In this document: positions 8,978 through 17,700 of the stretch, in pieces | Numbering within the stretch: the stretch's first letter is position 1 | How the letters are laid out: each line of letters starts with the position of its first letter | DNA from: Sphingomonas pruni NBRC 15498 | Lineage (GTDB): Bacteria; Pseudomonadota; Alphaproteobacteria; Sphingomonadales; Sphingomonadaceae | DNA: 59,509 nucleotides | Assembly: GCF_001598455.1 (NCBI RefSeq) | Contig: NZ_BCYZ01000023.1 | Coordinates: 1-59,509, forward strand | Direction: 5' to 3' | Program-made: the position numbers and the translations under genes | The notes under the pieces: model-generated | The model's database searches: none | What the model was told of the DNA's origin: nothing | What the model saw: only the letters and a program-made list of their open reading frames with translations

Positions 8978-9385
8978 GTGACCGACCATGCCATCCCGCA
9001 CGATTTTCCGATCGGCATCCAACCCGCCGACATCGACTTCATGGGGCACGTCAACAATGCCTCCTATCTGAAGTGGGTGCAGGACGCTGTGCTCAGCCAC
9101 TGGCAGAAGATCGCCCCGGCCGACGCCGTCGCCAGCCTGCTGTGGGTCGCGCTCAAGCATGAGATCACGTATCGCAAGCCCACCTTCCTCGACGACGAGG
9201 TGATCGCCACCGTCCTGCTCGAGAAGGTGCAGGGAGCGCGCGCTTTCTACCAGACGGTCATCCACCGCGGCGAGGAAGTGCTGGCCGAGGTCAAATCGAG
9301 CTGGTGCTGCATCGATGCCCAGACGCTGCGTCCGGCGCGATTGGCGTCGAGCGTGATCGAGCGGTTTTTCCCGAAGGGCGAATAG
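8978..9385 (+). CDS. Acyl-CoA thioesterase, 4HBT hotdog family
   Basis: This 135-residue hotdog-fold thioesterase has the hallmark DIDFMGHVNNASYLKW, in which Asp, His-x-Asn and Tyr form the YbgC/FadM-type active-site signature. It is followed by the central helix and the strand KHEITYRKP. Predicted activity is hydrolysis of acyl-CoA thioesters; the chain length is unknown. The start is placed at GTG 8978. The open frame runs upstream to 8783, but that part is repeat E3 and is not expected to be protein. It differs from the ybgC homologue at 52321, so the window holds two thioesterases of this fold. Confidence 0.87.
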   Translation: MTDHAIPHDFPIGIQPADIDFMGHVNNASYLKWVQDAVLSHWQKIAPADAVASLLWVALKHEITYRKPTFLDDEVIATVLLEKVQGARAFYQTVIHRGEEVLAEVKSSWCCIDAQTLRPARLASSVIERFFPKGE

Positions 9386-9428
9386 CAATATCGTAGCGAA
9401 AATCGGTGCCGCTCGATATCCATTGTCG

Positions 9429-9875
9429 ATGGTCGACCTTAACAACGAACTCGAAAAGGCGCGCCGAGCGGTCCGTCGCGACTATGCCGGTTCACTCATG
9501 TCCTCGACCAAATGGCGAGAAACGCTGACAATCCTCGGTGCCATGGAACCGACGATCCGTCGGGTTGCGGTTAAGTTTGTCGACGCGAATGCTCCACAGC
9601 AGATGCAATTGCCTTGGCTGAGCACCCCGCATGATTTCGCCGATTCGCTTGAGGTGGGTCCGTTTCCGCTACTGTCGATCGAATGGATGGAGATTCCATC
9701 GCTTGTTCGATTTCCTAGACCGAATAATGTCCCCGCCGAAGACTATATTCAGGACGTGACAGCCATTCGCGCGGCATTGGAACGGCTAGGGAAAAAGCTC
9801 CCGCTGGAAAACACTCCAACCGGTCTGAAGATCATGGGTCACATTGCGGCGTATAATCAACCGACGGATAACTGA
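9429..9875 (+). CDS. Hypothetical protein, unrecognised
   Basis: This is a 148-residue, probably cytoplasmic protein without signal peptide or membrane segment. It starts MVDLNNELEKARRAVRRDYAGS. The body is mixed alpha/beta with KWRETLTIL, KFVDANAPQQ, a WMEI segment and a charged C-terminal helix. I do not recognise the family with confidence. Codons look less GC-rich at third positions than in adjacent genes (for example ATT, GAA and AAT are frequent), which may mark more recent acquisition. A TTG start two codons earlier (9423) is also possible. It stands alone between the thioesterase and convergent mnmA. Confidence 0.6.
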   Translation: MVDLNNELEKARRAVRRDYAGSLMSSTKWRETLTILGAMEPTIRRVAVKFVDANAPQQMQLPWLSTPHDFADSLEVGPFPLLSIEWMEIPSLVRFPRPNNVPAEDYIQDVTAIRAALERLGKKLPLENTPTGLKIMGHIAAYNQPTDN

Positions 9876-9881
9876 CGGTTC

Positions 9882-10994
9882 TCACGCCGCGAGCGCCGCC
9901 TCCACCGCTTGCGTTTCCTCAATCCAGCCGCCGCCGAGCACGCGGTCGCCGGCATAGAGCACCGCCGCCTGCCCCGGCGCGACGCCATATTCGGGGCTGT
10001 CGAACGATACGCGATCACCGGCGAAATGCGCGGGCACCGGCTTGGCCAGGCTACGCACCTTGGCGGCAATCGGCCCGTTATAATCGCCACCCAGCCAATT
10101 CATTTCCGACAATCGCGCCGAGGCAACGCCGAGCGCGGCGCGCGGGCCGACGATGACGCGGCGCGTCGCCGGATCGAGCCTTATGACGTAGAGCGGCTCG
10201 GGGCTGCCGCCGATCTCGAGCCCTCGGCGCTGGCCGATGGTGAAGTGGATCAGGCCCTTATGCTCGCCGAGCTTGCGACCGGCCAGGTCGACGATGTCGC
10301 CGCCGGCTTCCGCCTCTGGCCGCAACTTCTTGACCAGGCTCGCATAATCGCCGTCGGGGACAAAGCAAATGTCCTGGCTGTCGGGCTTTGTGGCCACGCC
10401 CAGACCAAGTTCGGCCGCAAGCTCGCGGACACGCGGCTTCGGCATGCCTCCCAAGGGAAAGCGCAGGAAATCTAGCTGGTCCTGCGTCGTCGCGAACAGG
10501 AAATAGCTCTGGTCGCGCGCCGGATCGGCGGCACGGTGGAGTTCGGCGCCCCCCGCTCCTTCGACGCGGCGGACATAATGGCCGGTCGCGAGGCAGTCGG
10601 CGCCGAGGTCTCGCGCCAGCCGGAACAGGTCGGTGAACTTGGGCCCCATGTTGCAGCGAACGCAGGGGATCGGCGTCCGCCCGGCGACATATTCGTCGGC
10701 GAACTGGTCGATCACGGCATCGCGGAACGCGCTTTCATGATCATGGACATAATGCGCGATGCCGAGCCGGTCGCACACCGCACGCGCGTCGCGGATGTCG
10801 CGCCCGGCACAGCAACTGCCGGCGCGTCCCACCGCTTCGCCATGGTCGTAGAGCTGTAGCGTGATGCCGATCGTCTCCGCCCCCGATCGCGCGGCGAGCG
10901 CGGCCACGACCGACGAATCGACCCCGCCTGACATGGCGACGACGATGCGCTTTCCCGACAGATCGGGGCCCAGTTGGAAGTCGGCTTCGGTCAT
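9882..10994 (-). CDS. mnmA: tRNA-specific 2-thiouridylase MnmA
   Basis: This 370-residue enzyme adds sulphur to the wobble uridine (s2U34) of Lys, Glu and Gln tRNAs. It has the PP-loop SGGVDSS at 22-28, the CVRCN segment (Cys111/Cys114, the first catalytic cysteine region), and the second catalytic cysteine 210 in DSQDICF. The C-terminal half contains the family motif [13 protein letters not shown] and a beta-barrel domain. The length is typical, as is the [20 protein letters not shown] extension. It is monocistronic and convergent with the orphan gene at 9429, only 6 bp apart. Confidence 0.96.
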   Translation of the reverse strand: MTEADFQLGPDLSGKRIVVAMSGGVDSSVVAALAARSGAETIGITLQLYDHGEAVGRAGSCCAGRDIRDARAVCDRLGIAHYVHDHESAFRDAVIDQFADEYVAGRTPIPCVRCNMGPKFTDLFRLARDLGADCLATGHYVRRVEGAGGAELHRAADPARDQSYFLFATTQDQLDFLRFPLGGMPKPRVRELAAELGLGVATKPDSQDICFVPDGDYASLVKKLRPEAEAGGDIVDLAGRKLGEHKGLIHFTIGQRRGLEIGGSPEPLYVIRLDPATRRVIVGPRAALGVASARLSEMNWLGGDYNGPIAAKVRSLAKPVPAHFAGDRVSFDSPEYGVAPGQAAVLYAGDRVLGGGWIEETQAVEAALAA

Positions 10995-11116
10995 TGCTGT
11001 AGGGCGCTCAATAGGGATGCCGGCCCGCTTTGCCTAGGCGATCACCCGAATTCGCGAGGTTAAGCGGTCGCGAACACCGTCTTTACCGACCTTTAGGGCA
11101 AAATGGGTAGACCCTC

Positions 11117-11297
11117 GATTCTGTTGAACGCGGGCGAGTAAAAGCGTGGACCTGAGCTATCTGAGATTCGATCACGACGCGTCGGTTGCGGTGTTGCCAC
11201 CCGACCTGGCCGTCCTGATGGTCGGCATCTCGGCACGCCAGGCGGCGAGCCCGACCGCGCTCATTCAGACTCGGCAATTTCCGCGAGTGATTGAATC
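11117..11297. promoter_or_regulatory. Cluster of four GANTC (CcrM-type) sites upstream of sciP
   Basis: GATTC lies at 11117 and 11165, GACTC at 11268 and GAATC at 11293. A fifth site (GACTC, 11536) is within sciP itself. GANTC is the target of the cell-cycle methyltransferase CcrM in alphaproteobacteria, and methylation state can tune cell-cycle promoters. The density looks higher than expected for GC-rich DNA, but I have no window-wide count. The link to sciP control is inferred from biology known in Caulobacter. Confidence 0.4.
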
Positions 11298-11373
11298 CTC
11301 GGCCTTCTTCCCGGCCTCGGGCGCATTCGACGCGAACGTCGCCGCGCGGATCGCGGATTGGGGTCAAGAATGA
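11146..11373 (+). CDS. Small hypothetical protein upstream of sciP
   Basis: This is a 75-residue open frame starting with GTG. It has no recognisable domain, signal peptide or membrane helix. In favour of being real are third-position GC richness over most of the frame and the fact that it is the only frame filling the 480 bp between mnmA and sciP. Against it are the weak ribosome binding site and the GTG start. It points the same way as sciP and could be cotranscribed with it, or it may simply overlap the sciP upstream control region, which contains several GANTC sites. Confidence 0.4.
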   Translation: MDLSYLRFDHDASVAVLPPDLAVLMVGISARQAASPTALIQTRQFPRVIESSAFFPASGAFDANVAARIADWGQE

Positions 11374-11476
11374 AGGACGTGTTTACCTAGACGCTTCAAT
11401 GGATGTTCAAGTCCGGCCGCTAACGGTCGTTTTAGCCAAAGTGAGTGGGGGCCCCCCGCCCCAATCGAGGTAGTGA

Positions 11477-11776
11477 ATGATTGAGAACCAGAAAATACGC
11501 CCTGCAAAGGTGATCGGCCCCCTCGGGGAGCCGCTGACTCTCGAGACGCTACCCCCAGCGGATACGACGCGTTGGGTCGTGCGTCGCAAGGCAGAGGTCG
11601 TGGCTGCGGTCAATGGCGGTCTGCTGAGCGTCGACGAAGTGTGCGACCGGTACAATCTGACCGTCGAGGAATTCGCCGGCTGGCAGCGCGCGATCGATCG
11701 TTCGGGCATGCCCGGACTGCGCGTGACGCGCATCCAGCATTATAAGAGCCTTTACGAGCGTCAGCAGAAATATTGA
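11477..11776 (+). CDS. sciP: CtrA inhibitor SciP (DUF1153 family)
   Basis: This is a 99-residue helix-turn-helix protein. The family signature is continuous: a VIGPLGEPLTLE start, RWVVRRKAEVVAAV, then GGLLSVDEVCDRYNLTVEEF and WQRAIDRSGMPGLRVTR. In Caulobacter SciP binds DNA together with CtrA and blocks CtrA-dependent transcription in G1, restraining flagellar and cell-cycle genes. The sequence is recognised with confidence; the role in this organism is by analogy. The start ATG follows a GAGG site. A hairpin terminator follows immediately (11784). Confidence 0.9.
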   Translation: MIENQKIRPAKVIGPLGEPLTLETLPPADTTRWVVRRKAEVVAAVNGGLLSVDEVCDRYNLTVEEFAGWQRAIDRSGMPGLRVTRIQHYKSLYERQQKY

Positions 11777-11783
11777 GTATCGC

Positions 11784-11815
11784 GCGGAAAGACGGGGGCA
11801 CCGTTTCCGCAAAAA
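11784..11815 (+). terminator. Hairpin terminator after sciP
   Basis: GCGGAAA at 11784-11790 pairs with TTTCCGC at 11804-11810, with an inner CGG/CCG pairing, 8 bp after the sciP stop. The following bases are A-rich rather than T-rich, so it is not a textbook rho-independent terminator. Confidence 0.45.
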
Positions 11816-11862
11816 GATGCGACCCTAAAGATCGAGACGCCCGCGCCGACAAAAACGGTAGC

Positions 11863-11888
11863 GGAACAAACCGGCTGATTGGAGCGTC
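11863..11888 (+). promoter_or_regulatory. Possible EcfG (general stress sigma) promoter for the GlsB-type gene
   Basis: GGAAC at 11863-11867 is followed after 17 bp by CGTC at 11885-11888, close to the alphaproteobacterial EcfG consensus GGAAC-N16/17-CGTT with one mismatch. The predicted transcript would begin about 40 nt before the ATG of the stress-type membrane protein at 11939. The target is sensible for a general stress regulon. Position and spacing are seen; sigma factor identity is inferred. Confidence 0.5.
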
Positions 11889-11938
11889 GTAACCCGGAAG
11901 GATCCGGCCGTTCGTGGCCGGGAAAATCGGAGGGTTGC

Positions 11939-12196
11939 ATGCTTGAATCCATCATCATCTGGCTCGTCGTCGGTGGTCTCGCGGGTTGGCTCGCCAGCCT
12001 TGTGGTCCGCGGCGGCGGGTCGGGTATTCTCGTCAATATCGTCGTCGGGATCGTCGGCGCCGTGATCGCCGGTTTGCTCTTCGGCGCCGGGATCAACGAC
12101 GCGATCACGATCAATACGTTCGTCTATTCGGTGCTGGGCGCGATCATTCTGCTCGCCGTCCTTCACCTGATCAATCGCGGCCGGTTGGCGCGCTGA
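11939..12196 (+). CDS. GlsB/YeaQ/YmgE family stress-response membrane protein
   Basis: This 85-residue transglycosylase-associated-type membrane protein has three hydrophobic helices (about 3-22, 28-50, 57-78) and glycine motifs: GGLAGWLASLVVRGGG, NIVVGIVGAVIAGLLFG. Family members are induced by envelope or general stress; the molecular function is unknown. The ATG at 11939 follows AGGG. The longer frame upstream has no better start. A possible EcfG promoter lies 50-75 bp upstream, and a strong shared terminator at 12215 ends the transcript. A second family member is at 13072. Confidence 0.88.
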   Translation: MLESIIIWLVVGGLAGWLASLVVRGGGSGILVNIVVGIVGAVIAGLLFGAGINDAITINTFVYSVLGAIILLAVLHLINRGRLAR

Positions 12197-12214
12197 TCGG
12201 ACGTCATTAATTCA

Positions 12215-12247
12215 GGGGCCGCTTCCGACCGGAAGCGGCCCCTTTCG
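12215..12247. terminator. Bidirectional rho-independent-like terminator
   Basis: A perfect 12-bp stem, GGGGCCGCTTCC / GGAAGCGGCCCC, with a 4-nt loop lies between two convergent genes, followed by TTTCGCTT on the plus strand. Its placement suits it to ending transcripts from both sides. Confidence 0.8.
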
Positions 12248-12248
12248 C

Positions 12249-12974
12249 TTATTTGAGCAGGAAGCGGACCGTGATCGTGACGGTGACGTCGCTCTCCCCG
12301 GGCATAACCTGGGTGTCCGCCGCCTTGGCCGCGGCCATGCGATAGACCGGCATCGGGGGCGGGGGTCCGGCAATTTCTCCACCTTCGGCGATCGTCAGGA
12401 TGCGCGACACCGACAGGCCCGCCGCCTTGGCATAAAGCTGCGCGCGCGCCTGAGCGCGCTTGACCGCGTCGACACGCGCTTCGTCGAGCGCCGCGTCGGG
12501 CTGGTCGAGCGAGAGATTGGGTCCGTCGATCTGGTTGGCGCCCTGCGCTACCAACGCGTCGAGAATCGCGCCGGATTTGGCGATGTCGCGAAAGCGAATC
12601 GAGACATTGTTGGTCGCCTGATAGCCGGTGATGACAGGCGGCTTGTTGTCCTCGTAGCGATATTGCGGCTGCAACGAGACGTTGGCGGTCGCGATGTCGC
12701 GCGGCTGGATACCCGCGCGCTTGAGCGCCGACAGGACCGCGCTCATGCGATTGGCATTGTCCGACAGTGCCGCCGCGGCAGTCGGCGCCTGGGTGACGAC
12801 CCCGGCGCGGATCGTCGCCAGATCGGGAACGCGCGTGGTCTTTCCGGTCGCGGTGATGTCGAGCAACGTCCCGTCGGGGATCATCGCCGGCGCGACGGGC
12901 ATCGTCTGCGCGAGCGCGGGAGCAACCGCGATCGATGACAGGGTGATGACGACGGCAGTGGCAAGCAAACGCAT
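12249..12974 (-). CDS. Secreted SIMPL domain protein (DUF541)
   Basis: This 241-residue periplasmic protein has a signal peptide (MRLLATAVVITLSSIAVAPALAQ). The SIMPL/DUF541 body starts at DITATGKTTRVPDLATIRAGVVTQ and includes the typical GIQPRDIATANVSLQPQYRYEDNKPPVITGY and a C-terminal VTVTITVRFLL strand. Bacterial homologues are periplasmic or outer-membrane associated and assemble into oligomers; no enzymatic activity is established. The ATG at 12974 is preferred over the one at 12989, because GGAGG lies just upstream of it and the signal peptide then starts cleanly. Confidence 0.88.
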   Translation of the reverse strand: MRLLATAVVITLSSIAVAPALAQTMPVAPAMIPDGTLLDITATGKTTRVPDLATIRAGVVTQAPTAAAALSDNANRMSAVLSALKRAGIQPRDIATANVSLQPQYRYEDNKPPVITGYQATNNVSIRFRDIAKSGAILDALVAQGANQIDGPNLSLDQPDAALDEARVDAVKRAQARAQLYAKAAGLSVSRILTIAEGGEIAGPPPPMPVYRMAAAKAADTQVMPGESDVTVTITVRFLLK

Positions 12975-13071
12975 ATGTCCTCCAGACATGACGGATCATT
13001 CCGTCCTCGGCGCCCGTGCCACAAGACGGACTACACCAACCTGAACGAGGTCGCGGCCTTACGCGAACGCA

Positions 13072-13332
13072 CTATACGCGACGGTTGACCACCAGCCTGT
13101 ACAAAGCAAGCAGCACGATCGCACCGGCCGTCGCCGCCGCATAGTTCTGCCAGCCGCCGACCAACGTCCAGTTCATCGTCTGCGCGACAAAGCCGGCCAG
13201 CAATGCGCCGGCAATGCCGATCAGGATCGTGACGATGAACCCGCCGGGATCCTTGCCCGGCATCACGAACTTGCCAAGCACTCCGGCGACGAGGCCGATC
13301 AGCAGCCATCCTAGAATCGATCTTTCGGGCAT
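13072..13332 (-). CDS. GlsB/YeaQ/YmgE family stress-response membrane protein (second copy)
   Basis: This 86-residue paralogue of the gene at 11939 has three hydrophobic helices and family glycine motifs (GWLLIGLVAGVLGKFVMPGKDPGG, ILIGIAGALLAGFVAQ split by a loop). The start ATG at 13332 has a strong AAGGAGGG site 5-6 nt upstream. The open frame extends to 13542, but that region is the intergenic leader of the divergent RND operon. No clear EcfG consensus was found upstream of this copy, so the two may be regulated differently. Confidence 0.85.
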   Translation of the reverse strand: MPERSILGWLLIGLVAGVLGKFVMPGKDPGGFIVTILIGIAGALLAGFVAQTMNWTLVGGWQNYAAATAGAIVLLALYRLVVNRRV

Positions 13333-13470
13333 CGAACTTCCCTCCTTACCGCCTCTTTGATGGGCGGTGCCGCATCGTCCGCCCAAAGCGCCCGCAAATG
13401 CAACCGTTTCCGACACGAAATAACGTTGCGGATTGCGATTCACGGCCGAAAAGGACATTATAAAGGTAGC

Positions 13471-13502
13471 GCACCGAGCCTCTTGAGGTCGGTGCTTTAT
13501 TT
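13471..13502 (+). promoter_or_regulatory. Hairpin with T-rich tail in the leader of the RND operon
   Basis: GCACCG (13471) pairs with CGGTGC (13490) and the inner CCTC pairs with GAGG around a TT loop. TTTATTT follows directly. This resembles an intrinsic terminator on the plus strand, yet it lies between divergent genes, 70 bp before the efflux adaptor. It may be an attenuator, or the end of a short RNA. Confidence 0.5.
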
Positions 13503-13530
13503 CTATAATACAGTTCCAACGGAGGCCCTG

Positions 13531-13545
13531 ATGGTGCCTCAATGA
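13531..13545 (+). other. Four-codon leader ORF overlapping the efflux adaptor start
   Basis: GGAGG at 13521-13525 is placed 5 nt before an ATG that opens a four-codon frame (Met-Val-Pro-Gln-stop). Its TGA overlaps the ATG at 13542 of the adaptor gene (ATGA). The adaptor ATG itself has no closer Shine-Dalgarno site, so ribosomes may reach it through this minicistron. Confidence 0.45.
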
Positions 13546-14750
13546 CAGGGCACATGGGGAACGTGGCGGACATGAATTACGAGTCGAGCGGCATGTACGC
13601 GCTCACCGACGAAACCGCGGCGCCGCGCCGCCGTTGGCTGGTCCTGGCCGGGATCGGCGCGGTCATCGTCGTGCTGATCGTCGCTTTCTTCATGATGCGC
13701 CCCGCCGCCAAGCCCGCGGCCGGAACCGGCGGGACGACCGCCAGCGGCGCCCCCGCGGACCAGATGCCGACCGTATCGGTAGGCTCGCCCGGGCGTAACT
13801 CGGTCGATCGCATGGTGTCGGCGACGGGGTCGCTCGCCGCGCGAGTCGACATGCCGGTCGGCGTGGCCGGCGAGGGCGGCCGCGTAACGGCCGTGCTGGT
13901 ACAGCCGGGCCAATGGGTCGGTGCCGGCCAGGTCCTGGCGACCGTCGACCGCTCGGTCCAGGTGCAGACCGCGAGCAGCCTCGCTGCCTCGATCGCGGTA
14001 GCCAAGTCGGATGCCGCCATCGCCCAGAGCGAATATAATCGCGCTCAGGCGCTGGTCGACCGCGGCTTCATCTCCAAGGCCGATCTCGAACGCAAGGGAG
14101 CGACGCTCGCGGCAGCCAATGCCAAGGTGAAGGTGGCGCAGGCGCAGCTCGCCGAGACCCAGGCGCGCAACGGGCGGCTCGACATCCGCGCTCCCGCTGC
14201 CGGCCTGGTGCTGGCGCGCATGGTCGAGCCCGGCCAGATCGTCAGTTCGGGCTCGGGCACGCTGTTCCGGATGGCCAAGGGTGGCGAGATGGAGCTCAGG
14301 GCCGAAGTGGCCGAAGGTGACATCAAGGGCATTTCGGTCGGCTCGCGGGCCGAGGTGACCCCAGTCGGCGGCAGCCAGTCGTTCGCCGGCCAGGTGTGGC
14401 AGCTGCCCCCGGTGATCGATCCGCAGTCGCGCCGCGGCATCGTCCGCATCGCGATCCCGTTCGACGCCACGTTGCGCCCCGGCGGCTTCGCCTCGGCGAC
14501 GATCTATGGCGGCGCGAACACGTCGCCGATCCTGCCCAACTCGGCGATCCAGACCGACGCCAGCGGCAATTTCGTCTATATCCTGGGCAAGGACGACAAG
14601 GTCGAGCGCCGCGCGATCAAGACCGGCGAAGTCACCGATCGCGGCGTCGCGATCGTCCAGGGACTGACCGGCGACGAGCGCGTGGTATTGTCGGCGGGCG
14701 CGTTCCTGAGCCCCGGCCAGAAGGTCAAGCCACAGCTGCGCAAGCTTTGA
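13542..14750 (+). CDS. RND efflux periplasmic adaptor subunit
   Basis: This 402-residue membrane-fusion protein has a cytoplasmic N-terminus and one TM anchor at about 32-52 (WLVLAGIGAVIVVLIVAFFM). A split lipoyl domain follows (GGRVTAVLVQPGQWVGAGQVLATVD near 110-135, and LDIRAPAAGLVLARMVEPGQIV near 210-230). Between its halves is an alpha-hairpin (about 145-205), then beta-barrel and membrane-proximal domains. It links the inner-membrane pump encoded downstream to an outer-membrane channel, which is not encoded here. Starts at 13542, 13554 and 13572 are all in frame. The first is coupled to a leader minicistron. Confidence 0.93.
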   Translation: MTGHMGNVADMNYESSGMYALTDETAAPRRRWLVLAGIGAVIVVLIVAFFMMRPAAKPAAGTGGTTASGAPADQMPTVSVGSPGRNSVDRMVSATGSLAARVDMPVGVAGEGGRVTAVLVQPGQWVGAGQVLATVDRSVQVQTASSLAASIAVAKSDAAIAQSEYNRAQALVDRGFISKADLERKGATLAAANAKVKVAQAQLAETQARNGRLDIRAPAAGLVLARMVEPGQIVSSGSGTLFRMAKGGEMELRAEVAEGDIKGISVGSRAEVTPVGGSQSFAGQVWQLPPVIDPQSRRGIVRIAIPFDATLRPGGFASATIYGGANTSPILPNSAIQTDASGNFVYILGKDDKVERRAIKTGEVTDRGVAIVQGLTGDERVVLSAGAFLSPGQKVKPQLRKL

Positions 14751-14763
14751 GAAGGATGTTCGC

Positions 14764-17700
14764 ATGAGCTTCCGCAACATATCCGCCTGGTCGATCCGCA
14801 ACCCGGTCCCCAGCCTCGTCCTGTTCTTCATGCTGACCGTCGCCGGGTTGGTCAGCTTCGCGACGATGCAGGTCAACAACGACCCGGATATCGATTTCCC
14901 GGTCGTGATCGTGTCGGTCAGCCAGCCTGGCGCCGCGCCGACCGAACTCGAAAACCAGGTTACGCAGAAGGTCGAGGCCGCGGTCCGCAGCCTGTCTGGT
15001 ATCGACGAGATCAACTCGAACGTGACCGAAGGCAATTCGGTCACCATCGTCCAGCTCGACATCGGTACGCCGATCGACCGCGCGGTCGAGGACGTGCGCA
15101 GCGCGCTGCAGCAAATTCGCGGCAACCTGCCTGACGGCATCCTCGAGCCCCAGGTCGAACGCGCCAACACCACCGGCAACGACCTCGCCAATTATGCCGC
15201 GATCTCGACCGACATGACGATCGAGCAGCTGAGCTGGTACATCGACAATACCGTCACCAAGGAATTGCAGTCGGTGTCGGGCATGGCGACCGTCGAACGC
15301 AATGGCGGTGTCAGCCGCGAGATCCGCGTCAAGCTCGATCCCGACAAGCTGCAATCGCTCGGCCTGACCGCCAGCCAGGTCAACGCCCAGCTGCGCCAGG
15401 TCAACATGAACGCCGCGGGCGGCCGCGCCGAGATTGCGGGCTCCGAACAGACGGTGCGCGTGCTCGGCAACGCCAAGGACGCTTATGCGCTTGGTCAGAC
15501 GCAGATTTCGGTCGGTGGCGGCCGCATGGTGCGCCTGACCGATATCGCGACCGTGGTCGACCAATTCGCCGAACAGCGCTCGGCGTCGCAGCTCAACGGC
15601 GCGCAGGTCATCTCGTTCGACTTCCAACGCGCCAAGGGCGCATCGGACGTCACCGTTTTCCATGGCGCCGAGAAGAAGCTCGCCGACCTCGAAAAGAAGA
15701 ACCCCAAGGTCAAGTTCAAGCTGATCTTCAACAACGTCCAATATGCCGAGATGCAATATCACTCGGCGATGGAAGCGATGTACGAAGGCGCGGGCCTGGC
15801 CGTGCTCGTCGTGTTCCTGTTCCTGCGCGACTGGCGGGCGACGGCGATCTCGGCGCTGGCCATCCCGCTATCGGCGATCCCCACCTTCTTCGTCATGCAG
15901 CAGCTGGGCTTCACGCTCAACCAGATGACCTTGCTCGCGTTGAGCCTGGTGGCAGGCGTGCTGGTCGACGACGCGATCGTCGAGATCGAGAACATCGTCC
16001 GGCACATGCGCATGGGCAAGACCGCCTATCAGGCAGCGATCGACGCCGCCGACGAGATCGGCCTCGCGGTGCTCGCCACCACCATGTCGATCGTCGCGGT
16101 GTTCCTGCCGGTCGGCCTGATGCCGGGCGTATCGGGTCAGTTCTTCAAGAATTTCGGCCTGACCGTCGTCGCCTCGGTGTTGATGTCGCTGGCCGTCGCG
16201 CGACTGCTGACGCCGATGATCGCGGCCTATTTCCTCAAGGCCAAGGGCCATGCCGCGCACGGCGAAGGCCGGATGATGAACTGGTATATGGCGGCGCTGC
16301 GCTGGACGCTGCGCCACCGCTGGTCGTCGATCGTGGCGGGGGCGGTCGCGCTGGCGCTGACTGTGGTCTTCTTCGCCATCCTGCCGCAATCGTTCCAGCC
16401 CGATCAGGATCAGGATGCGTCGACCGCGAGCATCGAAATGGTGCCGGGGACGACGCTCGCCCAGACTCAGGCGGTGGTCGACAAGGTAGCGGCCATCCTC
16501 AAGAAGCAGCCGCAGGTCGAAGACGTCTATTCGCGTGCCTTTGTCGGCAACGGCCGCGTGACCGCGATCTTCAAGAAGGACAAGGACCTCAAGAGCGTCC
16601 AGTTCGAGCGCCAGTTGGCGCCGACCCTGGCCGCGATTCCCGACGCGCGTGTCTCGTTCCGCTCCCAGCAAGGCTGGGGCTCGAGCGGCCGCGACATCAC
16701 GATCGTGCTGGGCGGCGACGATCCGAAATTGCTGACCTCGACCGCGCAGACGATCGTGCAGCAGCTGTCGAAGCTGAAATCGGTCACCGCGCCGCGCATC
16801 CAGGGCGATTTGCAACAGCCCGAACTGGTGGTCAGCCCACGGTTCGACCTCGCCGCGAACCTAGGCGTGACGACCCAGGCGCTGTCGAGCGCGGTGCGCC
16901 TCGCCACCCTGGGCGATATCGACCAGAACAAGGCGAAATTCTCGCTCAGCGATCGCCAGGTTCCGATCACCGTCGCGCTCGAACAATCGGCCCGCGCGCG
17001 GATGTCGACGATCGAAAATATCCCGGTGTCGACGATCAACGGCGGTTCGGTGCCGCTGTCGACCGTCGCCGATATCGGCTTTGGTGCCAGCCCGTCGAAA
17101 ATCGAACGCGTCCAGCTGCAGCGTCAGCTGACGATCGGCGCCGATCTGGGCCTCAACCCCAAGACCGGCAAGCCGTTGGTGTCGGGCCAGGCGTGGAAGG
17201 AAATCAACGCGCTGCCGATCATGCAGCACCTGCCCAATGGCGTGCAGCAGCTGACGCTCGGTCAGGCCAAGTGGCAGGCCGAGATGATCAACAACTTCCT
17301 GGTCGCGGTGGTGGCCGGCGTGTTCCTGGTGTTCGCGGTGCTGGTGCTGCTCTATCGCCGCGTCCTCCCGCCGTTCGTCAATATGGGCTCGCTGCTACTG
17401 GCACCGCTGGGCGGTCTGATCGCCTTGTGGATCGCCGGCCAGCCGATCTCGATGCCGGTCTATATCGGCCTGCTGATGCTGATCGGCATCGTCGCCAAGA
17501 ACTCGATCCTGCTGATCGACTTCGCGCTCGAGGAGATGGCCAAGGGCGTGCCCAGCCTCGCCGCGATCGAGGATGCCGGTCACAAGCGCGCGCAGCCGAT
17601 CGTGATGACCACGGTCGCAATGGTCGCGGGCATGGTGCCGACCGCGGTGTCGCTGTCGGGCGACGCCTCGTGGCGCGCGCCGATGGGCATCGTCGTGATC

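Noticed and set aside
11083..11367. 94-residue minus-strand frame near sciP
   Set aside because: It overlaps the better-biased plus-strand frame at 11146 and lacks a start context or domain.
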